DNA of 64,000 nt. It comes from Hypholoma sublateritium FD-334 SS-4 (lineage: Eukaryota > Basidiomycota > Agaricomycetes > Agaricales > Strophariaceae). Below are positions 33,700 through 45,239 of the stretch, one piece after another. The first letter of the stretch is position 1. Every line of letters starts with the position of its first letter. The DNA is taken from contig KN817638.1 in assembly GCA_000827495.1 (NCBI GenBank), forward strand, positions 40,575 to 104,574, given 5' to 3'. The notes beneath the pieces are model-generated. The model was not told where the DNA came from. It saw nothing but the letters and a program-made list of their open reading frames with translations, and made no database searches. The position numbers were made by a program, and so were the translations under genes.

Positions 33700-36600
33700 A
33701 CATTTTTACATTGAAAAAGTCTCTACGTACCTGAAGTAACTTATAACACGTACAGTCGACGGGTTCATGCCAAATTTTCGGAAGACCCTGTGGCTGAGCT
33801 TCAACAGAGACTCATTCTCATGGGTTTTATTTTTGTTTGACTCGACGAAAGGTGGTGTCTCGTGCCAGAGGACAATGATTACTAAATTCTCTGTGATTTG
33901 CACAACATCAAACCAACGCTGGTGGTCGTTGCTCAGTGGATATATATGTATATCTGAGTAACCGCAGATACACATACAAATCTCATTGGGTTCTTGATCT
34001 CATTGAAGCAACACTTATCATTTCCGACTCGGAGCCTTTTCTCGCTTTCGCTGTTCACCAACAATTTCCTATATCTCAAAATACTCTGCGACGATAGAGA
34101 GTAGTTATAATTCATCTTTTTCACACCTCAGAAAACAAAACGCTGCAGCTCAACTGTTCACTGGATACGAGAGACTATGACGAAAACTTGACAAAAACAT
34201 CATTTCTCACCTCTCGCCATGATCGTGTGTAGCGGCCTTCCGTTGGCCGCGCGCCTGCTCGACGCGCCTCAGAGCTGGAAGAGTCTCAGTGGCAATGACG
34301 GAGGCATTCGTAAGGACAACTTTACGGAGAAAGCATTGGCTAGTTTCGCACTGGCTAGTTTGGTACCAAGCCAACGTCCACGAAAACTGCTGCCTTATTT
34401 ACGCACCAACAGTGGTCTGGAAAAAGCAGTTAAAAATTGCTAGTTTCATGTGTTGTTCGACTTTATAATATTAGAACAAGAAACAGAGCATGGATTTAAG
34501 GTTTGCATCTATGGGAGATCTGAAGTAACGGTAGATACCGGGCAGCAAGCCCGAGCCGGACCCACCCGGGACCCAAGACCGATTTTCACCGAGCGATCAG
34601 CTCATGGGCAGTTTCGCCATACACCACTGAGATTGCCAGATCTACCATGCGATGAAACCTCCACGCGCCTCTGCAATGTCGACCTCGGCACTTCGTACGG
34701 AAAGTGCAAACAATTGGGTAGAAAGAAAGTGGAGGAAGACGCGCAGTGTAAGTAGGTGAGTGTTTAAACGTTTACGAGCGGCGCGTACCTCATTCCAGCC
34801 GTGACTGCATGCACACAGCATATCTCTCCAGCTCCGGTGTTGGGTCCCCTGTGTCCTCTGTCGTGTCTTTCCTGGAGTGACATCCGTGCCATGGAGCCCT
34901 CGCTGTCCGTCGCTGTGCCCGCCTGCACGTACCCTGCCGCAACGCCGCAGTATATTCCTGCGGGTGCGGACGAACGGCGTGCGATGTCCGCGCTGCACCA
35001 TAGCCTTCTACGCACTCGAGACAGAGATCGTATGACGTCTTTCCATGCAGCGCGTGTCGCTACGCTGCAGGTAGCCGCTGCGCATAGCTTCTTCGCCCCA
35101 CTTGCTTTGTATATTTGTTGACTATCTGCACGCACACGGCCCGCTGACAAGGCCACTTCGCAACGCGAGGCGGCGAGTCCTGGATGCCCGCGCCCCCTAT
35201 CGAGTCCTCGTTATTACCAAACTGCCGCTCGGTGCTGACGCCCCTCAGCCGCACTACCCGGAGCGCGATCAGCGTTTAGCTCTGTGTGCGCCGTGGCGCA
35301 CTGTGTGGACATATCTATGTGACACATGTAGCTCGCGGAGGGGGAAGAAGAGGCGTGATCATACCGTGCGGCTAGCTCTGCGCCCGACCTGGTATGCCGG
35401 GTCCCGTCGCATTGAGGATGTGCCACAGCACCTTGAGGCGCGCCCCGCCGCACCACAGGCAGCGTAGGGCTTTGCGATGATATCGAACTGCGTGCCGTCT
35501 TTCACCAGCGTCTTGCGTCCTGTCCCTGTCCAACAATATGAGTCCGTGGAAAGGCACTTTGCCTCCTCGGGGCCTCGTGGGATCATAAGTACGTCGAGGG
35601 CGTCGTGCGCTCTCGATGGGGAACGTAAGCAGGGGTTGCAGCGGTACCCTTGTGCGCTGATTCCCATTCAATATAGAACTGATAAATGAGCGCCTGCACG
35701 CGATGTAAATGTAAAAGCAATAAAATGAGTGCATACCCAGCCCATCTGCGTGCCCTAACTGTATATCTCTCTAATTCTGCTATATAGTAAAATCTATCGA
35801 AAGGAATACCGTCACAAAACGGCCTCGAAGGTTTTCCAGAAAGGAAAGCCCGGGCCACCGTGCACGGACTAGCAAACCTGGGCGTCACACGGACACCGCT
35901 CGGACATTTCTATGTTCCCCTTTTCACAGGAAGGGAAATCTCTGTAACTATAGCTCTATACCTAGTACTCAGTCCCAGAATGAACACTAGCTAATTATAA
36001 TAGCAAAATCAGCGTCGCTCCGCTGCAAAAATTGCGTAAATCCAAGCAGAGCAGAGCAGGATACTTCATTTCTCAAAGCTGAAACGGTGAAGTGTGATAG
36101 TCAACTGGCGTTCCGCACCGCCAGCTGCGTTGACCGACTCAGTTCCCCTTTCACAACAAACGCAAGACAACATTGGAAATATGATGCTGCTAGATGTAGT
36201 CGCACGCTCGGTCGATCATGAGCTCCACAGCTTTATAACCGCAATCGTGGTCGGGTGGATTGCAGGAGAGTCTTTCGGACTCATAGTTGACGGTTGGCTC
36301 GGTACATAGAGGCAAGGCCCTGGATGCCGAGGAAAAGATCCTCCTTTTGGATTCGATCAGCAAAACTAAATTGCAAAGATACTTGCAATATACTTAGAGA
36401 CAAATTTAAGCGGGAAAATACAAGTCAATAACAGTGGAAAACCGTGCTGCAGTTTGGATGAGACCGTGACGTCGGATTGCTTCCATGCTCTCTGTGGATC
36501 CGTTTAGACTATACATGGCCAAAGTTTTTGACGTCCTCTTTGAAAATCTCGATACTTGAGAGGCACAGGAGTTTCTTGTGAGCCTAAGCGTCGAATGGTA

Positions 36601-37200
36601 TCTGATTGAAAGAGGATAAGACGAAAGAGGATAAGACGAAGAGCTGAGGCGAATTGGAGAGAACGGAGCCCGAGGCTTTCTCTAGAATTGCATGCTTTCA
36701 GGCTTTCTGCCTATTGGAAACAATGTCAAGGGCGCGAGCACGCACGAGGGAGGATGGCGAGATTGCCAGTGGGTGCCTGTCGAAAATTGAGCGAGTGAAG
36801 CCTTTATCTAATACTACTTATGATACCTAGAACTCCGACTCCTGATTACCCCATAGTATACTCGAATCATTATGCATAACAGTTAAATAGAAGACTCCGC
36901 TAGAGGAGCGGCCATAATCACAATTGATAGATGTCCTATGAAGCTGGAGGATTTTGCGCTGGCAGGACTCTACGCTATTCTACGATCCTTATAAGTTGCA
37001 CACTTGATACTGGGTAAGAAAATTGGCATACTATATTATATTACAAGAAATATGCCTGTGTATTTCCCGAAAATCCAGCCCAAAACATACCCAAGGCGAG
37101 ACCAAGAGTGAATAACCCAGCCAGTATGTAACAAACTATACCTAACAAAAACTGGAACGTGAGGCGGCGTAATCTACGCATAGTATCGAGCCCCATGCAT
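33700..37200. other. No gene that can be supported
   Basis: 33700-34440 is AT-rich and empty. 34440-35700 is GC-rich, with open frames on both strands; a minus-strand frame at 35667-35359 (DGTQFDIIAKPYAACG...) is the most protein-like but unrecognised. 35900-37200 has no convincing coding signal. Confidence 0.45.
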
Positions 37201-37202
37201 CA

Positions 37203-38865
37203 TTAGGAGCCCGTGTACCCATTTCCCAACATCTGTGGTGCCAGTCGACTATAGAGAGTCGCGTCAGATGAGCTTGTCATGATGGAGATTGGCATTTACT
37301 ATTACCTGTCAAGACCAATAGGCCCCCAAGTATTGCGCTCTTGAGTGATGGCGGTAGCTTTCTGGTGACTAGTTATAGGAGGGTGGCCGTGTATTTGCGA
37401 TGCGCCTGATGGTCCAGAAATATTTGCCGTAGTCACAGAGGTTTGAAGGGTATTATAGTCGGCACATGAATCCTGTGGGAGGGCCGATTGTTGGGACTGT
37501 AGACCGGGGGCGGGGACATAGCGCGAGATCGGCGCATCTTGAGCCCCATATGTCCTTGGCAGTGTCTGCGCGATTTGCCCAGCATCAATGGTGTTATTCA
37601 TCTAGTACAATAGTCGCATTAACCGAGGCCCGACATCGTAACGATAATCAGTATTGATACTGCTATCAAGGACTTACCTGTCGACACTGCCTGCCTATGG
37701 GATACCAATGATTACGGGAATGATCGATATCGCGGACTGCCGGTGCTTGTTGGTTTGCTGTAGGAGCAGTGCTGTATATTTGGGATTTAGGCAACATCTC
37801 TGAATAGGACATGTTTGCGGTAATCATAGCATTTTGTGGGCAACATGGATCCTGTAGGGGTGCCGATTGCTTCGACTGTATGGTTGGAGCACAAGTCAAG
37901 TGCTGTACATTTTGAGTACCATGCGTCCTTGGTAATCCGTACGCTAGTTGCCCAGCATCAGTGGCGAAATTCGGCTAGTGTTGCAAGAGAACCACATCAT
38001 CGTTAATAATAATGTGCATTATTGCGACTACGGGCTATTACCTGTCCAAACTGCGGGTGGAGAGTCATATTTCCGCAATGATTGCGAACTTGACCAAAAC
38101 CTTGGGCTTTCAGCTGATTTTCCGCGGGAATAGTATAGTATATCTGCGATTCGGCGGATAATGGCATACTTGTCGTAGCCATCGCGTTTGATCGCGGACC
38201 ATAATCGGTGCATGAAGCACTAGTGTTTGATACATATCCTGCCTGATGACCTGTGGGTGACCTCAGAGTGGTCATAGATATCTAACGTAGGGTGAACATC
38301 AAACTTGAGTGAATACGAAGGATAACAAGCGCACATGAGAAGACATGGCTGCAGACAAAGCAAAGGTATCGTTGCTGATCTTGTGCAGAGTATTCCAAAG
38401 GAATGCTTGAGACGTTTTTATCTCAACGATGTGGGTTTCCAGACGAGAGAGATATCTTTCACATACTTATCAAATGATAGCCAATGAACCGTCTAGAAAA
38501 TATATGACTTACTCTGAATCCACTAAGACAAATTGAGTCTGCCATTCGCGTTTACTACCACCAGTAGGTGGTTTATCGTTGGACTTGAACTCAAAACTGC
38601 ACTTCGTTTGAAGCACCTGGCAGCGCTCGCACGCCTCTGAAATGACCGGACCATTGTGCAAAACCAGCATACATCGTTCAGCTTTCTCACTGCAAGCGTC
38701 CTAACATATAGGCCAAAGAGGTGAGCAAATACATTGGAAACGAACAGAAGATATATGCAGAGCCCACGTACACATGCAGCTTGGGGGAAAGGAATGAGAC
38801 ATATGCATAAATGACGCCTTCAACAACTCAAATCGACCTACGAGAAGTTTGTATCTGAAGCCCAT
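37203..38865 (-). CDS. Cys-rich zinc-binding-like protein with tandem exons
   Basis: Exon 38700-38513 encodes DACSEKAERCMLVLHNG followed by SEACERCQVLQTKC, the same type of Cys-x2-Cys plus basic-patch module as in the gene at 17.9-19.7 kb. A helical exon follows (LETHIVEIKTSQAFLWNTLH, about 38440-38330). Then come three related exons (38281-38042, 37974-37678, 37601-37306) and a short last exon ending in a TAA at 37203-37205. Each repeated exon carries AxxxQIxxTAP-like and RNHW/RNTW words, and each is followed by an intron starting GTAA. The 5' end is uncertain: MGFRYKLL at 38865 is the best start, but an upstream exon is likely. The join before the helical exon was not resolved. The function is unknown; DNA binding is only suggested by the Cys module. 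Confidence 0.6.
37306..38281 (-). repeat. Three tandem exon-intron duplications inside one gene
   Basis: Exons at 38281-38042, 37974-37678 and 37601-37306 (240, 297 and 296 bp) are homologous in protein and in layout. Shared elements in order are DAGQ(L/I)A, LPRT(H/Y)GxQ, QSAxxQDxC, a TTAN/ATAN/ATTS box, SQI(Y/H), and R(N)HW/RNTW before the donor. A fourth, decayed start of the unit is visible in the last exon (about 37260-37205). The introns between them (67 and 76 bp) end in ACTAG. Confidence 0.78.
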
Positions 38866-39861
38866 CCGAGTGTGTGGCTCCCGCGCTGCCCTGGTGGCCA
38901 CTATGCTTTAGTTTGTTCTCGAGAATGCCCTCCTGCCTCGGGACTGTATAGTTCATTACGATTTTCAGATTGAAACGCTAAACGAGGGCTAGAGTAACGA
39001 GCGGAGTAAACTACTTTCCTGGTGTATTTTGTTTTGATGTAGATTACTTAGTGTTTAGTAACGTTTTACATAAACCAGATCAACAAATTGACGGGCAGAT
39101 CCAGGCAGATCCTCACTTGAAGAAAAGCACGTTCCCACGGATGCACGAGACTATTCGAGATCCGATATCAGTTGTGTTCTAACTTCTCTTGAAACACGCT
39201 GCTCGCGCACATCTTTGAGCTGCATGTATTATAAGGCAGTTAGATTGTGCAATAATAAATTATTGACACAACTTACTAAAATCTCCGTATTCCACGGACA
39301 GTGGGCCGTTTTTGTATCGATCTTACACCGCTTTTTGGCTGGTAAATACCTAAGTATATTTCGATAACATGCATCTGTAAGTTTTTGTTTGTACAAACAC
39401 CCAACTCTGGTAGTTTGAATGCCTGAACAATGACATGCCATGACTCATTCATCTACCTAACTTGGATGTTTTTTTGATGTTCAAAAATCAAAGCTCACAA
39501 ATGCGCGATTCTGAATGTATCCAGGTTTTCGCTGTTATCGAGTCTTTCCTTGCCAGAAGTAGGGAAGTGGTTCCTTCTTCCGATCGTCTAAATAAGTCAC
39601 GGTGAGCGGCCTCCTTTCTGAGATAATTCACACGGAACTGTAAAACCAGTCGCAATTGGTGGGGACCTTTGAGATTTACTTGAGATTCTAATATCTATTC
39701 TGTGAGAATGATTCTAATGCAAATAGTCTTCCAGCGCGCGTCGCGGCGATTTATGATTTGCGGCCACAGCTTTAAAAGCGAGCTCTCGTGGCACAGTGGG
39801 CCTTACGTGCCTTCGAACCTAAACCACCTTCAAACTACCCAAGACCTGGTCTCAGCTCAGT
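38866..39861. other. No recognisable gene
   Basis: AT-rich intergenic region. Frames are short and unconserved. Confidence 0.45.
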
Positions 39862-40224
39862 ATGTCGTCGAAACAAGATGCAGCACCAAGCGAAGTGACC
39901 ACAGATCCGGACGGTCCGGAATATGTGATCGCCCCATGGTGCATGTACGGCATGTACTCAATCAACTACTCAAAATTTACTTCACACTGATAGAATGCGT
40001 CATTTCCGTGGCTAATTAGGTTGCATGTATAGGGATGACATTGACAGTGATGGCCAAACATCTGGCGTCTACGTCGTCACTGGTATGTGCTCCCCATCAA
40101 GCCGTTCAGCTCATTTCTAACTACCTTAACCCACCATCTAGTGCCCAAATGCCCCTTACATAGGGAAAGAAATTCTGTGGAGTATATAAATCGGGTGCAG
40201 GGTGTCAACAATAAGACCAACTAG
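39862..40224 (+). CDS. 71-aa three-exon mini-gene, unrecognised
   Basis: Exons 39862-39944, 40033-40082 and 40142-40224 join in phase across two introns (GTACGG...TATAG and GTATGT...TCTAG). The product begins MSSKQDAAPSEVTTDPDG, continues EYVIAPWCMDDIDSDG and VYVVTVPKCP, and ends VNNKTN. It is acidic at first, basic at the end, with two Cys. There is no signal peptide and no CAAX box, so it is not a mating pheromone precursor. Support comes only from the clean splice phases and the protein-like composition. Confidence 0.45.
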
Positions 40225-40790
40225 GGCTCCGACCCTGAACATACGGAATTTCACACAGCTGAACTCAGCCTTGCAAAATCTGTTGTCTAAAACACCTGAG
40301 TTTTGTCTGTAATGTCATTTCTGCTGTCTTATTGTTGTAGTCAAACTCTAAAAAAAAAGAATATCATGCATTCATTTATCCTGTGACTTGATCCACGACA
40401 TGGCAGAAAAATCAAACCTGAAATGTGCCCGATACTCATTTGTCTAGTAAGGTAGTTGAAGCTAGTAAATATAAGAGGGAGTTTCGGCCAAGTCTTGGGC
40501 ACCCCGTTCATCCTAGGAAAGTATGTGAAAGTATGTGAAAGTCTGCCAGCGGTTCACTAGTAATCCGGGCGGGATAGTGCTGTCCGCGCGAGATATCGGC
40601 TGTTCGCGGTCTTGCGTTACTATACCTTCAATCCACCCAAAAATTCACCGGCACCTCTTACTACTTTTAGGTAGTTGCTTAGTAGAAAATGCGAAATTAC
40701 GGACGGACTTTAAAATCTTGTCTAGCGATTGAAACCTACTTAAAGTCCACTCACGGAAAACTAACGCAGTCCTCCCAACAACCATATATC
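40225..40790. other. Intergenic region upstream of the F-box gene
   Basis: No gene seen. A nine-base word GAAAGTATGTGAAAGTATG is tandemly repeated near 40515-40540. Confidence 0.45.
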
Positions 40791-42371
40791 ATGACAAGCT
40801 CAACTCGTCGAGTCTTGAGAATACCCGAACTTATCTTTACCATTTTCGAATTCCTGGACCATAAATCTAACGCACGAAACGCTCGGGTATGCCATGCTTG
40901 GGTTGAAATAGCGCTGGAGATCATCTGGAAGGAAGTGGATAGCTTGTATCAATTATTTGGGGTCCTAGGTCGGCTTAAGCGCGCAGGTGGCGAATTTTAT
41001 GTGCGTGGAAGAATTTTAATCCATCTCGCTAGCTGATCGATGCCGTAGGAGTTCGAAAGCAAACCAGACGCCGTCAATTGGTTGAGATTTGAAACGTATG
41101 CGCGTCGTGTTAAAAGCCTTCGAGCCAATGCCTACCAACTGAAGCAGAGCGTTTTTGACTGCGTCGACGGCCTTCGTAGAGAGCCTGCAATTCTCCCAAA
41201 CTTACAAGCACTTGAGTGGAATGCGCCAATGAAATATTCCAGTCTCTTTATGCACAGCAAGGTCAAGAAACTCTGTGTTTCTCCGCCGTTCACTTCACTC
41301 CCGGCCTTTTTCCAAGAAATTGTCAATCGATTGCCAAACATGTCTACTCTCGATATTCTCACAGGCGGCCCTGCACATGTCGTCGTCGAAGACCTTGCCT
41401 GCTTCTTGTACAAACTGCCTCAACTAACGGAAATCAACTTACCCCGATCCTATTTCACAACGGAGACCGCGAACGCCCTATCGCACATGCAGCACCTACG
41501 CTCTATTCAAATTCAGTGCAGTCGCCCTACCAAGGCCAGTCAAAGTATCGTATCACACGGCAAGAGCGAAGGCCTTTTGTGTCCTCTCCACAATCTCCGC
41601 ATAGAGACCAGCTTCGAAGAAGCCATTCGGATTATTGAGATACCTTTCTCAACCCCAAACCTTACTCGACTTGACATCGATTCTGGTGACCCCCCGATCG
41701 AATCATCGACCTTCATGCGCCGGCTTATCTCTGCGGTCTCAAGTCATCGCCAGCTCGTCAAAGAGATCCGTATCACTTCTGCAAATCACCCATGCCAGTC
41801 AGACTGTATCGTTACAGAAGATGTCAAGAATCTTAAGTTGGACATCTTCAGACCCCTATTCCGCATGTCCAATCTCACCTCCTTCGAGATGACGCACCAA
41901 TACCCCTTAAACCTGGCACAATCTGAGATTGAGATTTTCGCCACTTCCTGCCCTGCCATGGAAAATTTAATGCTCAATGTAGAGCCTGTACACCTGTCCG
42001 ATTCTTGTTTGACCCTCGATGCTCTGGTCCCATTTGCACAACATTGCTCTCAGCTCAAACGTCTTGGACTCTTTGTCGATGCAACCGACGTTCCAGAAAC
42101 TACCCCAACCGCATCCTTCAAATCGCTTCGCCAGCTGGCTGTGGGGCTGTCTATCATCGATAACGAGGCGGCGCCTTCCCTTTACCTAGCCCACCTCTTG
42201 GCGGCCGAGTGCACGATAGGGTGGGGAGCTAGCTGGGAAGACTGCACAAGTTTAAGTTCGGAGTCGATTGAAATCATTGAAAAAAGGTCCAAGCTGTGGG
42301 CCAGTGTGAATCGCATGGTGCCCATGCTTTGTAAAAAAATATGTGCAACAGCAGCAGCACACACATTCTGA
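40791..42371 (+). CDS. F-box protein with degenerate leucine-rich repeats
   Basis: Exons 40791-41000 and 41049-42371, with one 48-bp intron (GTGCGT...CCGTAG), give 510 aa in a single clean frame. The N-terminus has an F-box (RIPELIFTIFEFLDHKSNAR, then VCHAWVEIALEIIWKEV, residues about 9-52), which would bind Skp1 in an SCF ubiquitin ligase. The remainder has the spacing of degenerate leucine-rich repeats (LPNMSTLDILTGG, LPQLTEINLPRS, MQHLRSIQIQC, TPNLTRLDIDSGD, MSNLTSFEMTH, CSQLKRLGLFVD), the presumed substrate-binding surface. Such genes are strongly expanded in Agaricomycetes and individual substrates are unknown. It looks intact. The next feature downstream is a LINE in the opposite orientation. 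Confidence 0.9.
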
Positions 42372-42839
42372 GCTGGAGGATGTGCGCAAGCGCATGACGA
42401 CATTACTTGACTGCATGGCGAAGAGCCTGAAGCCTGTGGATTCCGAGTCTGTCACTCAGTATAGGAAGAGAAGACTGTCACTTGTTGCTGTATTATGCTT
42501 AGTTAGTATTCAGATCGTCACCCGGGCCTCAAGTCACTGGCAGGCTGTACTATAGTTTGGCACTGGTACTTAGTCGAGTACGACATTTTGGTTTCTTGTG
42601 CTGAATCCTCATATGTTGACATAAATTAAAGCAAGACTGTGCAAAGGAAGCCAAGTCTCGATTGCGACAACTTTATCGGCGAATTGGGTTTAATTTTTTA
42701 GACGTGCCTTCTTAGATTTGGAGGGGTATCGGAATCTTGGGGCGTACGATGAGGGTCGTGTTTCTTCTTGGATGGAGGGGGCGCCGTGGATTGTGAAGGG
42801 CAATAGAAGCAGAATTATTGTATTAACTGATCGGTGATC
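42372..42839. other. Gap between F-box gene and LINE
   Basis: Holds the 3' flank of the F-box gene. The LINE's coding homology fades at about 42840, and its 3' part is not found here. Confidence 0.45.
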
Positions 42840-42858
42840 CATGCTGGCAGAAAGGGTT

Positions 42859-43291
42859 TCAGCAGGAGAGACCGCCGACTGGTCGATTAAACATCAGGTC
42901 CATCGGTCGATTCAAGGAAGTGCGTGTATGCAATGCGGGATCGGAAAATGCCTGGAGATGTCGAGGATGACTCGGAGGTGAGCAGTGTAGCATTAAAGTC
43001 ACCGTACACCGACCAGGAGAACTTGGCTGTGTGGCAGAGAGACGTGATTTCAGGCCAGAATGGCTGCTCATCATCAACACTTCCGCCTGGGATCCAGGGA
43101 CTGTAGATACCAATCAAGCGATGGTTGAATCCCCGATTGTCTTCAGTCGAGACTGTCAGGTCAAGCGCAATCGCCCTTCCTCGCAAAGTTCCAGGGGTTG
43201 GTACCGGTTGGACGTTGAATATTCCGCGACGAACGCTAATGATCACCCCCCATTTACCTTTGTTTAGTGGTCGACCTGGAGTCTTGTACAT
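42859..43291 (-). pseudogene. LINE ORF2 fragment: AP-endonuclease domain
   Basis: Reads MYKTPGRPLNKGKWGVIISV, then IALDLTVS, LIGIYSPWIPGG and SVYGDFNATL. The last is the conserved GDFNA motif of the LINE endonuclease that nicks target DNA. The upstream part (LRLDLEDYDMYKTPG) shows the frame begins before 43291. After LESTDGPDV the frame stops and no reverse transcriptase follows. Confidence 0.8.
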
Positions 43292-43904
43292 GTCATAGTC
43301 TTCGAGGTCTAGTCTGAGCTTTTGTTTTCACCTATAACAAACGTATGTGGCTGTGAGAAGCGTATCATGCCCCGAATGGGTCAGAGATTCAGAGCCCATT
43401 AGCATTCAAGGAAATGGTACGCAATGATACACTGAGGTTTCCAGAAGGAAAGGCATGTACTAATACAGGGAGAGAAAGGGAAAGGAGAAGTAAAAGGAGA
43501 AAGGCAAAGGACGAAGATGTAGAAGAAAGGAAGTGAAGCCTTCGAGATGTGATGGTAGAATCTGAGTAAAGAGACCCTCCTCGCGCATTGAGTGCATCAG
43601 CTGCACATGTTGATCCTTCGATTCGGTTCCATGTTCTCGCTACTATTGGAAGATTTCAGGCATGAAAATAAAGGTGGAATGATACGGACATACCGTAGAT
43701 GAAGTATCAACAGTTTTCAGCGGGTTGGACATCCTCCTGGAGTTCTTCATCGTCATATTCTGATGTCTTGGAGCGTTTAAGGAGAGGTTGATCTACAAGA
43801 GAGGCGCCTGAGACCCAGCAGGGTGAACAGGCGACGCGATGGCCCTGGACCTCGGGCCGGCGGTCTGGCTATCTGACAACGGTGAAGTAAGGGTAGCGAT
43901 TTGG

Positions 43905-45233
43905 CTAGGAGGCAACGCCGGGAGAGCGCGCGATTGAAGGGCGCGGAGCTCTGCGGCTCGTTATTTTCTGTTCTCCGTGGCTGAGCTGTTTGGGCGACGA
44001 GGCCGTTGACACCTTCCTAGATGCTTGCCCGAAATGTTCGTCGTGGGCCCTAACTGGCATAAGCCGCAGGGTGGTGAGAGACTGTTGCAGGGATGTCAGC
44101 GTGAACTGCGCCGTAGTGGTGAGGTTGAATGCTGCATAGACGGCAGTCGAAGGCGCGAGTGATGCTTTCATGGGCGGTTTGGAAGTTATGTGAAAGGACT
44201 TTTTGTTCGTCAGGGATTGTCCGGATAGTTGCTGCCAAATTCTCGCACTGCATTGAGAGATTGTCCAGTTGGCATTGGAGGGAGGGATCAGTGTCAGAGG
44301 AGGAAGAAGGGCGATTACTGAAGGAGGAGGGGGAACGCTACCCAAGCTAAGTAAATGAAGGTATTGAGGGGGGGGGGAGGTGTTGATACCGGAGTTTTCG
44401 AAAAGGTTGGATGGTTCTCGGAGGAACGTTTGGATAATCTGATGACTCGAAAGTACAACGCAGTAGACAGAGCCGTCCAGTTTGACACGGCTTCGGCGCA
44501 CGACCGGTTCGCCAGAAGCATCACCAAAACGGCGTTGGAGGTAGGCGTCGATCATAGATTTTGCTGACTGACCGTCACTTACGCCGTTAATCGCAATCTT
44601 CAGGCCATAGAGTTGTTGTATGAAGGGAGCAGGGTGGGGATGATAGGAGCGGTCCTCGATTCTGATCGGTGTATCAGCGAGGCTTTTGATGGAGCTGCGG
44701 TTGAGGAAGTGATAGAAGATGCGATTCGAGTCGTTGAGCGTAGGACATTTGGAATTCATGGTGATTCTGGTGAAGTACATTATCAATTCGGGCTTTAACG
44801 TGTAGGGGGTTGAGGCCTTCGCCGACATCGAAATAGGCTTGGCGAGTTCTGCCCGATCTACCGCTGGATACCTTCCATCTGGCCTCTATCCCATCTTGAG
44901 AGTCAAGGATGCACCGGACATCTTCAAGAAGCCGGGACGTGGGTTTTCTTTGAGGAATCCCACCAGCGAGACGCACAAAAAGTCGAGGAATCGCCTGGTC
45001 GAAGGTGAGACGGGCAGTGGTGTGCCATTGGATCTGATCCCGCGGATGATTTGGTTGAGGTGGTCGGATGCCGAAGTCAGGGAGGTGTATGGGAGGCCAG
45101 AGACAGTGAACTCGACGCCGGTGAAGGGGAGTGTTGGGTCGAAGTTCGGGGGTGGTGTCGCAGATTGTTCACCAGATACTGGTAAAAGGCTGTGCGGGTG
45201 TGCGGACTTTGCTGTGACCTGACGCAGACACAA
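43905..45233 (-). pseudogene. LINE ORF1 (gag-like), frameshifted
   Basis: Three overlapping frames make up one product. The first (45233-44886) ends FLDFLCVSL; the second resumes GGIPQRKPTSRLLEDVRCIL and DGIEARWKVSSGRSGRTRQA, an RRM-like stretch; the third (44828-43905) continues YFTRITMNSKCPTLNDSNRI and a long Ser/Thr/Pro-rich tail. Frameshifts lie near 44970 and 44795. ORF1 proteins bind the element's RNA. No CCHC zinc knuckle was seen in the readable part. Confidence 0.75.
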
Positions 45234-45239
45234 GAATAT

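Larger units (their letters stand above)
42840..45233 (-). mobile_element. LINE (non-LTR) retrotransposon, 3'-truncated
   Basis: On the minus strand a gag-like ORF1 (45233-43905) is followed by the N-terminal part of ORF2, an AP-type endonuclease (43291-42859), and then the homology ends. No reverse transcriptase, RNase H or poly(A) tail was seen. Loss of the 3' part while the 5' part remains is the reverse of the usual LINE truncation. The element lies tail-to-tail with the F-box gene. Confidence 0.82.

Noticed and set aside
34642..35467. Arg/Ala-rich frames on both strands
   Set aside because: No domain, no coherent splice structure, and both strands are open.
39862..40224. Mating pheromone precursor
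   Set aside because: The C-terminus has no CAAX farnesylation motif.
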